Source: a virus
Virus record (IMG/VR): IMGVR_UViG_3300032073_000274
Span: 1 to 22,843 of that record
Direction: 5' to 3' (one strand)
Length of the DNA: 22,843 bases
A program made the translations under genes and the position numbers. Shown here in pieces: positions 16,706 to 22,436 of the stretch. The first letter of the stretch is position 1; every line of letters begins with the position of its first letter. The notes under the pieces are model-generated. The model saw only the letters and a program-made list of their open reading frames with translations, had not been told where the DNA came from and made no database searches.

Positions 16706-16954
16706 ATGAAAAAATGGTTAAGTAGTATAGTAATAAATCAGATCTTACATAGTAAAAAATTTATTTATGCTATAAGTAGTATTATAGTGCCTAGTATTTG
16801 TACTGCTTTAGGAGTAGATGAGCAGACTGCATCTAATTTATTTTATGCTTTACTAAGTTTAGCAGGCTTTCAGGGATTAGCTGATATAGGTAAAGAAGCT
16901 AAGAAAGTATGCTCAGATGGATCTTGTGAGCCTAAAAAAACTAAAAAGAAGTAA
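16706..16954 (+). CDS. Small membrane protein, possible second holin or spanin-like lysis protein
   Basis: An 82-residue protein with a hydrophobic segment at about 18-38 (KFIYAISSIIVPSICTALG) and another at about 43-57 (ASNLFYALLSLAGFQG), followed by a charged tail with two cysteines (KVCSDGSCEPKKTKKK). It is preceded by the leader TTAATTAATTAAAAAAAAAATTATG and couples to the next gene by TAATG. Position right after the lysin and the membrane topology point to lysis, perhaps as antiholin, second holin or an outer-layer helper. The paired cysteines in the tail are unusual for a holin. No family is recognised. Confidence 0.68.
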   Translation: MKKWLSSIVINQILHSKKFIYAISSIIVPSICTALGVDEQTASNLFYALLSLAGFQGLADIGKEAKKVCSDGSCEPKKTKKK

Positions 16955-17703
16955 TGAAGCAATTTAGGCCTAGATTGAGCCTAAAGGAAAATAAATTTCT
17001 TAAAGAATTTAGGCGAAAAAAAGTAAATAGATTAGTAATTGGAGATATGCATCTCCCTTATACTCATCCTAAATACTTAGATCATTGTAAAGAAGTATAT
17101 AAGAGGCATAATTGTAATGCAGTCAGTTTTACAGGAGATCTTATAGATTCTCATTTCAGCTCATTCCATCCTATTAGTACAAAATCAGAAGGAGCTGCCT
17201 TTGAATTATCTAATGCAATAGAGATGATAAAGGAATGGTATGAAGCCTTTAATAATGATTCAGTACCTAATGGAATAAGTGTAACTCTTGGGAATCACGA
17301 TCTAATAATATATAGGAAAAGTGAGGATGCAGGAATAGATAAAAGATGGGTAAGGAATCTTAATGAAGTATTAGGAGTACCTGATTGGAAATTTGAGGAG
17401 CAGTTTGTTTGGGATAATGTTTTATATACACATGGTACAGGATGCTCAGGTAAAGGTATAATGAAAAGGGTACAAAATTGGGGTACTTCTATGATACAGG
17501 GCCACATTCATACTCAGGCTTTTATAGATTATACTTGTAGCCTTAAAGATCTGAAATTTGGAATGCAGGTACCTACAGGAATAGATTATAAAAGCTTTGC
17601 CTTTTCTTATGCTAAATTTCATACTGCTAAGCCTATGCTAGGCTGCTCAGTAGTATTAGATAATGGTAGAATGCCGATCATAGAGCCTATGATTCTTACA
17701 TAA
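16954..17703 (+). CDS. Calcineurin-like metallophosphoesterase
   Basis: A 249-residue two-metal phosphoesterase with all five family blocks: GDMH (Asp31, His33), GDLIDSH (Asp62), GNHD (Asn114, His115), YTHG (His160) and GHIH (His184, His186). Such enzymes hydrolyse phosphomono- or diesters; the substrate here cannot be read from the sequence. Both the GDxH and GNHD sites are intact, so it should be active. It overlaps the preceding membrane-protein gene by one base (TAATG) and is the last gene before the non-coding control region. Similar stand-alone phosphoesterases occur in other phages with suggested roles in nucleotide or RNA end processing, but no specific role is assigned. Confidence 0.92.
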   Translation: MKQFRPRLSLKENKFLKEFRRKKVNRLVIGDMHLPYTHPKYLDHCKEVYKRHNCNAVSFTGDLIDSHFSSFHPISTKSEGAAFELSNAIEMIKEWYEAFNNDSVPNGISVTLGNHDLIIYRKSEDAGIDKRWVRNLNEVLGVPDWKFEEQFVWDNVLYTHGTGCSGKGIMKRVQNWGTSMIQGHIHTQAFIDYTCSLKDLKFGMQVPTGIDYKSFAFSYAKFHTAKPMLGCSVVLDNGRMPIIEPMILT

Positions 17704-17710
17704 AAAAAGA

Positions 17711-17729
17711 GCCTAGAAATAATCTAGGC
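17711..17729. terminator. Perfect 7-bp hairpin, terminator-like
   Basis: GCCTAGA and TCTAGGC flank the loop AATAA with no mismatch. The A run at 17702-17708 lies on the 5' side. On the + strand no T run follows, so it is not a standard + terminator, but it lies 8 bases past the late operon stop and could protect the mRNA end. On the - strand it would be a textbook terminator for antisense transcripts. Confidence 0.55.
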
Positions 17730-17865
17730 CCTTCAAAGGAATTCCCTACTAGAGGGAAAATGAATTGAATTCTCAAAGATACATCTTTTTAATCTAGGAT
17801 AATGGAACTTTATTTCTTTATTAACATTTTATCTGATATTCTATTGTTCAAAACTTGCACTTTTC

Positions 17866-17899
17866 TACATTCTGAGATCTCTTTTATTTTGTACTTTTG
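17866..17899 (+). promoter_or_regulatory. Candidate early promoter with TAnnTTTG box
   Basis: TACTTTTG at 17892-17899 matches the Bacteroidota -7 consensus TAnnTTTG. A TTTG -33 box at the expected distance is not present; the nearest is TTCTG at 17870-17874. A transcript starting around 17905 would reach the ATG at 17928 after a short leader. A second weaker candidate is ATTG (17843-17846) with TACATTCT (17866-17873), spaced by 19 bases. It depends on the assumed host. Confidence 0.33.
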
Positions 17900-17927
17900 G
17901 CTCAGTATTAATTAAAAAAAAGGAATT

Positions 17928-18128
17928 ATGAATAAATTAAGCTATAATAATTGGATGAGATACATATATAATACTATCTCTAAAGATAAAAAAACTGAAT
18001 CAGATCAGAAATTTGGAGAAGTAGGATCTAGAACTTCTAAGCAGATTCAGGAGGAGATAGAATACTTAAAAGAATTAGATAAGCAGATCTCTAATAGAGT
18101 GAGAGCTTCTTATAATATTTCAAAATGA
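17928..18128 (+). CDS. First early gene, unknown small protein
   Basis: A 66-residue charged protein: NKLSYNNWMRYIYNTISKDKK, a disordered-looking middle (TESDQKFGEVGSRTSKQ) and a helix (IQEEIEYLKELDKQISNRVRASYN). It follows the control region directly with an A-tract leader, so it is probably the first gene of the early transcript. No DNA-binding motif or catalytic residue is recognisable. It overlaps the next gene by four bases (ATGA). Early phage proteins of this size often target host functions, but there is no sequence evidence for that here. Confidence 0.65.
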   Translation: MNKLSYNNWMRYIYNTISKDKKTESDQKFGEVGSRTSKQIQEEIEYLKELDKQISNRVRASYNISK

Positions 18129-18427
18129 AAACTAAAGAAATAGTACTTCAGCTTTTAGAGGATATTCCTTCTTTAAGAGATGATGATCAGAGGCTCAGTA
18201 CTCATATATGGTTTAGGGAATTAGAGAGAATGGGAATAGATCCTTTTAATACTCCTACTACTGATTTTCTTAAATTATATGCTAAGGATAAAATCACTTT
18301 AGCTCCTACTATAAAAAGATTAAGAGCAAAAGTACAGGAGGAAATTCCTGCTACTAGAGGAAAAAAATACTATATAAGAAAGGGAGTAGCTGAGGAAGTA
18401 TGGAGAAAAAAGCTAGGCTATGAGTAG
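18125..18427 (+). CDS. Conserved-type small phage protein, unknown
   Basis: A 100-residue helical, charged protein. The layout KTKEIVLQLLEDIPSLRDDDQRLSTHIWFREL... followed by KDKITLAPTIKRLRAKVQEEIPATRGKKYYIRKGVAEEVWRKKLGY recalls small early proteins of many Bacteroidota and Gram-positive phages, reading 'L...p.lRddD..L...iw...........i..R.rrkiqe..p.lrG..'. I know no established function for that group. The conserved Arg-rich pattern TIKRLRAKVQEE suggests nucleic acid contact, which is inference. It overlaps both neighbours by a few bases, indicating a tightly packed operon. Confidence 0.75.
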   Translation: MKTKEIVLQLLEDIPSLRDDDQRLSTHIWFRELERMGIDPFNTPTTDFLKLYAKDKITLAPTIKRLRAKVQEEIPATRGKKYYIRKGVAEEVWRKKLGYE

Positions 18428-18758
18428 AGAGCTTTTATGTTATGATTATGATCTATATGATTATGAATATGTAGGAATAGTAGGGAGAGATTCTTATACA
18501 GGAATAGAGTATTCAGATATAAAAATGAAAAGTAAAAGTATTAGAATTTATGGTACTAAAAAGCAAATAGATGAAGCTGAAAAAAATTATAAAATAGATG
18601 AATGCTTTTCTTTTAAAGTAGAGCCTAAGGGATCTTATTGGTATAATATTTACAAAGATCCTGAGGAGTATAATGAGAAAGTAAAAAAGAAGCTTTTAGA
18701 ATATAAGGAATTATATAAAAGAAATAATAATAAAGTATTAATTTTTAGAACTGAATAA
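18420..18758 (+). CDS. Unknown Tyr/Asp/Lys-rich early protein
   Basis: A 112-residue protein with a very tyrosine-rich start (LLCYDYDLYDYEYVGIVGRDSYTG), then SIRIYGTKKQIDEAEKNYKIDECFSFKVEPKGSYWYNIY, and a charged helix (NEKVKKKLLEYKELYKR). The middle reads as alternating strands with one helix (KQIDEAEKNY), which could be a small alpha/beta fold. There is no membrane segment and no recognised motif. It overlaps the previous stop by 8 bases and ends one base before the next start. Expression as part of the early operon is likely; function unknown. Confidence 0.65.
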   Translation: MSRELLCYDYDLYDYEYVGIVGRDSYTGIEYSDIKMKSKSIRIYGTKKQIDEAEKNYKIDECFSFKVEPKGSYWYNIYKDPEEYNEKVKKKLLEYKELYKRNNNKVLIFRTE

Positions 18759-18759
18759 A

Positions 18760-19014
18760 ATGGATAATCAAATAGCGATTAATTATATAAAGATCCTTAG
18801 ATCTGAATGGGTAGCTAGAAGGGCAAAAGAAATAGAAAGAATAGATGAATATAATATGAAAGGAGATGAGATAGTAGCATCAGCTTTAGAACTTAATAAA
18901 GATCAGATGCAGCACTTTATTTCAGATCTAACTAATTTAATAGATCAGCTAGATACTGCAGATAGGTATCAGAAAAGCTGCATAGAATTAATAAATAATC
19001 AATTTAAAAAATAG
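18760..19014 (+). CDS. Unknown helical early protein
   Basis: An 84-residue, almost entirely helical protein: NQIAINYIKILRSEWVARRAKEIERIDEYNMKGDEIVASALELNKDQMQHFISDLTNLIDQLDTADRYQKSCIELINNQFKK. Heptad-like spacing of Ile/Leu suggests coiled-coil or helical-bundle oligomers. The start follows the previous stop by one base (TAAAATGG). The stop TAG is part of the start leader ATAGAAAAAATG of the next gene. It lies immediately before the OB-like gene, so a helper role in DNA metabolism is possible, but no motif supports a particular activity. Confidence 0.65.
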   Translation: MDNQIAINYIKILRSEWVARRAKEIERIDEYNMKGDEIVASALELNKDQMQHFISDLTNLIDQLDTADRYQKSCIELINNQFKK

Positions 19015-19019
19015 AAAAA

Positions 19020-19472
19020 ATGGGAATAAAAAAATCAGTAGTTAAATCAGTACAGGGATCAGGAACTTGGGATACTAAGAAAGAGCCTATAAAAACTTTT
19101 TACAAGTATGAGATAGAGATGGAGAATGGAGATTCAGGAGAATACTCATCTATTTCTGATTCTCAGGATAAGTTTATAGAAGGAGCTGAGGTAGAATATA
19201 TATATACAGGAGGAGAATATCCTAAAATTAAGCCTTATTATAATAATCCTAATACTAGCTCTTATTCTTATTCTAGCAGTAAAAGCAATAATGATGATCA
19301 GATAGCTAGATCAGTAGGAGTTAAGGCTGCAGTAGAGCTAGGAATAGCTGAGGGCCTTACTATAAAAGATCTATCTGAAATATTAGAAACTGCTAAAATA
19401 TTAGCTGATTTTATTATTACTGAGAAAGTAATAGAAGTAAAAGAATCAGTATCAGAATCAGTACCTTTTTAA
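19020..19472 (+). CDS. Putative single-stranded DNA-binding-like protein
   Basis: A 150-residue protein. Residues 1-75 look like a five-strand OB-type barrel: KKSVVKSVQGSGTWDTK, TFYKYEIEMENGDSGEYSS, FIEGAEVEYIYTGGEYPKIKPY. Residues 76-98 are a Ser/Asn/Tyr-rich flexible linker. Residues 100-140 are helices (VKAAVELGIAEGLTIKDLSEILETAKILADFII). The C-terminus is acidic and ends SESVPF. Bacterial SSB proteins end in an acidic tip closing with PF, which recruits replication and repair partners. The resemblance suggests this is the phage SSB with a helical insertion before the tip. The OB fold and SSB role are inferred; there is no clear match to the canonical SSB core sequence. Confidence 0.6.
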   Translation: MGIKKSVVKSVQGSGTWDTKKEPIKTFYKYEIEMENGDSGEYSSISDSQDKFIEGAEVEYIYTGGEYPKIKPYYNNPNTSSYSYSSSKSNNDDQIARSVGVKAAVELGIAEGLTIKDLSEILETAKILADFIITEKVIEVKESVSESVPF

Positions 19473-19473
19473 A

Positions 19474-19884
19474 ATGGAAAAAACTATAGAAATTGCTAAA
19501 TGCACTTTAGCAGATATATTCAGTATAAACAAATTAGAATTTGATAGAAAGATAACTAGGATAGCTCCTGTAGTAGAAGCTAGGAGATTTTTAATTTATT
19601 TTCTAGTAAATGAATGCAGCTTAAAATTTTCAGAAGTACCTAAAGTAATGAAGTGTATTACTTCCCATGCTTCAGCTATGCATCACTTTTATAAGATGAT
19701 GGGATGGATGGATCTAGAAGCTGATTCATATAAAAAGCTTCAGCTTAAATATATTGATTTTAAAAATCAGATGCTAGATAAGGGAATGGAGCATCTAGAA
19801 AAAGAACTTCATAATCAGTATGCTATGAGAAAAACTATTAATTGGAATATAAAAAAATTAAAAAAAATGATAAATGAAGCCTAG
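19474..19884 (+). CDS. DnaA domain IV-like DNA-binding protein
   Basis: A 136-residue protein whose residues about 34-75 (VVEARRFLIYFLVNECSLKFSEVPKVMKCITSHASAMHHFYKM) have the layout of the DnaA C-terminal domain. That layout is an 'R' plus hydrophobic helix, 'S..EI/V...' helix-turn-helix, and 'H.....H...' recognition part, where DnaA reads 'HsTV.hA'. No AAA+ motor is present, so it would bind DNA without opening it by itself. The C-terminal part is a long charged helix. It lies between the OB-like gene and the winged-helix initiator, which fits origin recognition. It begins one base after the previous stop and overlaps the next gene by 11 bases. Moderate confidence, from pattern alone. Confidence 0.62.
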   Translation: MEKTIEIAKCTLADIFSINKLEFDRKITRIAPVVEARRFLIYFLVNECSLKFSEVPKVMKCITSHASAMHHFYKMMGWMDLEADSYKKLQLKYIDFKNQMLDKGMEHLEKELHNQYAMRKTINWNIKKLKKMINEA

Positions 19885-20491
19885 TTATTATGCTATTATT
19901 CCTGCAGATGTGAGATATTCAGATCTGAAGCCTAATGCTAAGCTACTATATGGAGAGATCACTGCTTTAAGTAGTAAGGAGGGATATTGCTTTGCTACTA
20001 ATAGATATTTTGCATCTCTTTATAATGTTACTAAGAATACTATTTCTTTATGGGTATCTCAGCTACATAAAGCAGGCTTTATATCAGTAGAATTAATTAA
20101 GAAAGGGGAGCAGATCACTGAAAGAAGGATAGGTATCATTAAAAATGATGAGAGGGCTCATATTAAAAATGATGATCTTAGTAGTATAAAGATTAATAAT
20201 ACAAGTAATAATATATCTCTAAGGAGATTGAAATTTAAAAATGATATTTCTTTATTAGAATATGATCCTAAATTTTTAAAGGAGTTTTTTGAATATTGGA
20301 GTGAGCCTAATAAAAGTAAAAGTAAAATGAGATATGAGCTAGAAAAGACTTGGGATCTAGAAGCTAGATTCAAGAGATGGATGATTAATGTAAAAAAATG
20401 GAGCACTAAAAAAACTTCTAATACTTTTAGATCTAAAATGGATACATATTCTAGAGCTAAAGAGATGATGAATCAAATAAATAACAAATGA
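19874..20491 (+). CDS. Winged-helix replication initiator-like protein
   Basis: A 205-residue protein. Residues 1-90 match the HTH_36/initiator winged helix common in phage replication proteins: YYAIIPADVRYS, LKPNAKLLYGEITALSSKEGYCFATNRYFASLYNVTKNTISLWVSQLHKAGFISVEL. A charged linker follows. Residues about 133-185 have the C-terminal block FFEYWSEPNKSKSKMRYELEKTWDLEARFKRWM, found at the end of DnaD-like or initiator proteins of Bacteroidota phages and thought to load helicase. It overlaps the preceding DnaA-like gene by 11 bases and the next gene by 4 bases. It should bind the origin and recruit host helicase, since no helicase is encoded here. Confidence 0.82.
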   Translation: MKPSYYAIIPADVRYSDLKPNAKLLYGEITALSSKEGYCFATNRYFASLYNVTKNTISLWVSQLHKAGFISVELIKKGEQITERRIGIIKNDERAHIKNDDLSSIKINNTSNNISLRRLKFKNDISLLEYDPKFLKEFFEYWSEPNKSKSKMRYELEKTWDLEARFKRWMINVKKWSTKKTSNTFRSKMDTYSRAKEMMNQINNK

Positions 20492-20859
20492 TGATAAAAA
20501 ATATGCCTATTCAAGATCTTAGATCTTATTCAGTAGAAATTCTTTCTAGAACTTTTTTAGAATTGAGGCAGCATAGTATATCTGAGGATGATATAGTAAG
20601 CCTAAGCCTGATACTAGCAGAGGATCTGCAGAAAGATTTTAAAAATTTAGAAATTATAGATATTAAAGAAGCTTTTAGAAAAGGAATCAGAGATACTGAT
20701 GATTTTCTAATAGGCCCTAAGATATGGTATAAATGGATTAAAAAGTATAGGAATTTATTATGGGATGCTGAATATCAGGTTAAGACTATGAATCAAAATC
20801 CTAAGAAAGTGCCTTACTTTAAAGAAGCATCAGTAAAATTATTAAAAAATAAAATATGA
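20488..20859 (+). CDS. Unknown protein, possible helicase-loading or replication accessory
   Basis: A 123-residue helical protein. The segment FKNLEIIDIKEAFRKGIRDTDDFLIGPKIWYKWIKKYRN (about 52-92) resembles a block seen in small phage proteins next to initiators ('lt..ei..Af..G..........t...W...y'). It overlaps the initiator gene by four bases and the next by four bases, and is probably translated with them. A replication-accessory role is inferred from this linkage; there is no Walker motif, zinc site or known loader signature. Start could be Met1 or Met2 of MM, or Met6. Confidence 0.65.
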   Translation: MMIKNMPIQDLRSYSVEILSRTFLELRQHSISEDDIVSLSLILAEDLQKDFKNLEIIDIKEAFRKGIRDTDDFLIGPKIWYKWIKKYRNLLWDAEYQVKTMNQNPKKVPYFKEASVKLLKNKI

Positions 20860-21053
20860 CAAAAGATAAAGACTTCAGCTCCCTTAAATATGTAAATCTT
20901 TCTAATAAAAGAGGCTTTAAGGAGGAATACTCTGAATATAGAAAGAGATTGAGAGAAAACTATTATAAGGTTAAATATTATCTTAAAGGTACTTTATATT
21001 GGGATAGCTTAAGTAAAGGTACTTATAGAATAAATAAAAAAGAAAATAAATGA
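20856..21053 (+). CDS. Unknown small basic protein
   Basis: A 65-residue Lys/Tyr/Arg-rich protein (KDKDFSSLKYVNLSNKRGFKEEYSEYRKRLRENYYKVKYYLKGTLYWDSLSKGTYRINKKENK). Its central helix EEYSEYRKRLRENYYKVKYYL and strongly basic end give a net positive charge. There is no membrane segment or motif. It overlaps neighbours on both sides by the ATGA arrangement, which supports expression. The codon pattern (AGG/AGA, GAG before GA) is the same as in certain genes. Confidence 0.6.
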   Translation: MTKDKDFSSLKYVNLSNKRGFKEEYSEYRKRLRENYYKVKYYLKGTLYWDSLSKGTYRINKKENK

Positions 21054-21256
21054 GTTTTTTAAATCATTTGAAAAGAGCAAATATTAGCTCAGAGATAAGA
21101 TGGATAGTAAAATATGAAAATTCTAAAATTATAGAAGTAAAGCAGATTTTTAATCCTGATGAATATAAAATTAATAAAAAAGCTAGAAAGATGTATAATA
21201 GAATAGAACTGATAAAAATTTTAGAGAATGACAAAGAAAAAAAAAGCAGCTCATAA
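21050..21256 (+). CDS. Unknown small basic protein
   Basis: A 68-residue protein: FLNHLKRANISSEIRWIVKYENSKIIEVKQIFNPDEYKINKKARKMYNRIELIKILENDKEKKSSS. The first half reads as two or three strands (SSEIRWIVKYEN, KIIEVKQIF) and the second as a helix with basic surface. It overlaps the next gene by 29 bases in another frame, a long overlap for this operon, so the true C-terminus or the next start may need checking. No family recognised. Confidence 0.6.
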   Translation: MSFLNHLKRANISSEIRWIVKYENSKIIEVKQIFNPDEYKINKKARKMYNRIELIKILENDKEKKSSS

Positions 21257-21527
21257 TGAATTATATTATGAAGTAGATAGGAATATAGATCCTAATGCTA
21301 ATAGAATTAAAACTTTTGAGGAGATGGAGATACCTGCTTATTATATAGGTAAAAAATATAAGATAGAAGCTAGAAAAGTAGTATCTGATTTTAGCCTTAG
21401 CTTTAATGTAGGATCTGCAGTAACTTACTTACTTAGGCATAGGAATAAGCATAAAGATCCTAGAGAGTGTATAAATAAAGCAATAAAGCATCTTATCTAT
21501 GAATTAGAGGAATTAAATGATGAATAA
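21228..21527 (+). CDS. DUF3310-like protein (nucleotide kinase-like annotation)
   Basis: A 99-residue protein with the DUF3310 pattern at residues about 43-92: YKIEARKVVSDFSLSFNVGSAVTYLLRHRNKHKDPRECINKAIKHLIYELEE. The family reads 'y.iE..dvi..f.L.f..GNaiKYi.R...K......DL.KA..yl'. Phage members are sometimes annotated as nucleotide kinase-like, but activity is not established, and this version replaces the usual 'NaiKY' with SAVTY. The N-terminal basic region (MTKKKKAAHN) overlaps the preceding gene, so the start may be later, for example near residue 33. It overlaps the following membrane-protein gene by 11 bases. Confidence 0.78.
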   Translation: MTKKKKAAHNELYYEVDRNIDPNANRIKTFEEMEIPAYYIGKKYKIEARKVVSDFSLSFNVGSAVTYLLRHRNKHKDPRECINKAIKHLIYELEELNDE

Positions 21528-21693
21528 AAAAAATCTATTAATATTGAATCTAATAATAAAAACTATAGTAGAATTAGCTATAGTATGTACTTTAGTAGCA
21601 TCAGTAGGATTAATAGTATTTATTTGTACTTATATCTATAAAAGTATTAATAATGCTATAGATGAGTACTATGGAACTATTAACAATATATAG
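21517..21693 (+). CDS. Short single-pass membrane protein (58 aa)
   Basis: Reads MMNKKNLLILNLIIKTIVEL, then AIVCTLVASVGLIVFICTYI, then YKSINNAIDEYYGTINNI, and stops with TAG at 21691-21693. The first ATG lies in the stop region of the preceding gene (AAATGATGAATAA), an overlap arrangement repeated along this operon. It is preceded by GAGGAATTAA. Residues about 7-40 are continuously hydrophobic, giving one long or two short membrane helices, with a basic N-terminus (KK) predicted inside and a short acidic tail. Codon use (ATA, TTA, GTA, ACT) is as in neighbouring genes. Small early membrane proteins can act in superinfection exclusion or host takeover, but nothing here shows which. Confidence 0.68.
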   Translation: MMNKKNLLILNLIIKTIVELAIVCTLVASVGLIVFICTYIYKSINNAIDEYYGTINNI

Positions 21694-21754
21694 TTAAAAA
21701 GAAACATTATTCCATTGTTTATTCTATTTCATCTTTCTATAGATTAGCAGAACT

Positions 21755-22090
21755 ATGAATGAGCAAAACTTACAGGAGGCTCTTGTTACTTATATTCAGC
21801 TTAAATTTAAAGGGGTGAGATTTTGTGCTAGTGCAGGAGGATTAAGAACTTCTATCTCTCAGGCATCAGCTATGAAAAGAGCAGGCTATGTTAAGGGAGT
21901 GCCTGATATGCAGATAATGGAAAGCAGGCATAGTTATAATGGATTATTCATAGAACTTAAAACAAAGAAAGGAAGGCTATCTCCTCATCAGAAAGAATGG
22001 ATAGAGGATCTAAATGATAGAGGCTATTTGGCTAAGTGTTGTTATGGATTAGATGAAGCTTTAGATCTGATAGATTGGTATCTTAAATAA
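21755..22090 (+). CDS. VRR-NUC domain nuclease
   Basis: A 111-residue stand-alone VRR-NUC protein. It shows a start with Gln/Glu (NEQNLQEAL), the catalytic block GVPDMQI (48-54, Asp51), IELKTKKGRLSPHQKEW (66-82, Glu67 and Lys69, with Gln79) and the final strand/helix YLAKCCYGLDEALDLI. Such nucleases act on branched or single-stranded DNA in phage replication and recombination. The PD-(D/E)xK residues are all present, so it should be active. It starts after a 61-base gap following the small membrane gene and is followed 10 bases later by another nuclease gene. Confidence 0.92.
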   Translation: MNEQNLQEALVTYIQLKFKGVRFCASAGGLRTSISQASAMKRAGYVKGVPDMQIMESRHSYNGLFIELKTKKGRLSPHQKEWIEDLNDRGYLAKCCYGLDEALDLIDWYLK

Positions 22091-22100
22091 TAAAAACTAT

Positions 22101-22436
22101 ATGAGAGCAATAAGTAAAAAGCAGAGTAAGATTAATAGAGAGCTAAAGAAAGTATATAATTATATAGCAGAAACTAGAGGGCACTATTGCTCAGGATGTG
22201 GCCGATCAGATGTACCTTTATCTCATTCTCACTATATAGCTAGAAGCAGAAGGAAGGATCTAGAAACTGATCCTGATAATATTACTTATCACTGCCTAAG
22301 CATAGGGGAGAGGAAAGGTTGTCATTCTTTATGGGAGGGGGGGGTAGCTGATAAACAAAAGCTTCTAGATTATCCTAAAGCTATGGAATATATATTAGAG
22401 AAAGATACTGAGCTCTATTTCTTAATTACTGAATAA
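22101..22436 (+). CDS. Zinc-binding NinG-like/HNH-type nuclease, putative
   Basis: A 111-residue protein with a zinc-binding CSGC (Cys30, Cys33), SHSHYI (His42, His44) and CHSLWE (Cys74, His75), plus Cys65. It also has DPDNITYHC. The order 'C..C ... SH.H ... DP.Ni...C......CH..WE' is the layout of NinG/Rap-like and HNH-like recombination endonucleases in phages, which resolve branched DNA. A run of eight G's lies at 22337-22344, encoding Gly-Gly after WE, and the frame is intact across it. The stop overlaps the next start by one base (TAATG). Fold assignment is moderate; metal-binding residues are clear. Confidence 0.75.
   Translation: MRAISKKQSKINRELKKVYNYIAETRGHYCSGCGRSDVPLSHSHYIARSRRKDLETDPDNITYHCLSIGERKGCHSLWEGGVADKQKLLDYPKAMEYILEKDTELYFLITE

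Larger units (their letters stand above)
17704..17927 (+). promoter_or_regulatory. Non-coding control region between lysis and replication genes
   Basis: About 224 bases with no credible reading frame. Hairpins in order: GCCTAGA-AATAA-TCTAGGC (17711-17729), TTCCCT-ACTAG-AGGGAA (17742-17758) and AAAGA-TACA-TCTTT (17775-17788, followed by T's). The third may act as a weak + strand terminator for the late operon. The first is preceded by A7, so read on the - strand it is a hairpin followed by a T run. The rest (17800-17900) is unusually T-rich compared with the purine-rich coding strand around it and ends in a leader TTAATTAAAAAAAAGGAATTATG. Early promoter and possibly replication origin are expected here from position; that is inference. 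Confidence 0.55.

Noticed and set aside
21694-21754. Terminator or promoter in the gap before the VRR-NUC gene
   Set aside because: AAACA...TGTTT near 21701-21720 gives only a five-base stem without a T run, and no convincing TAnnTTTG box is present.
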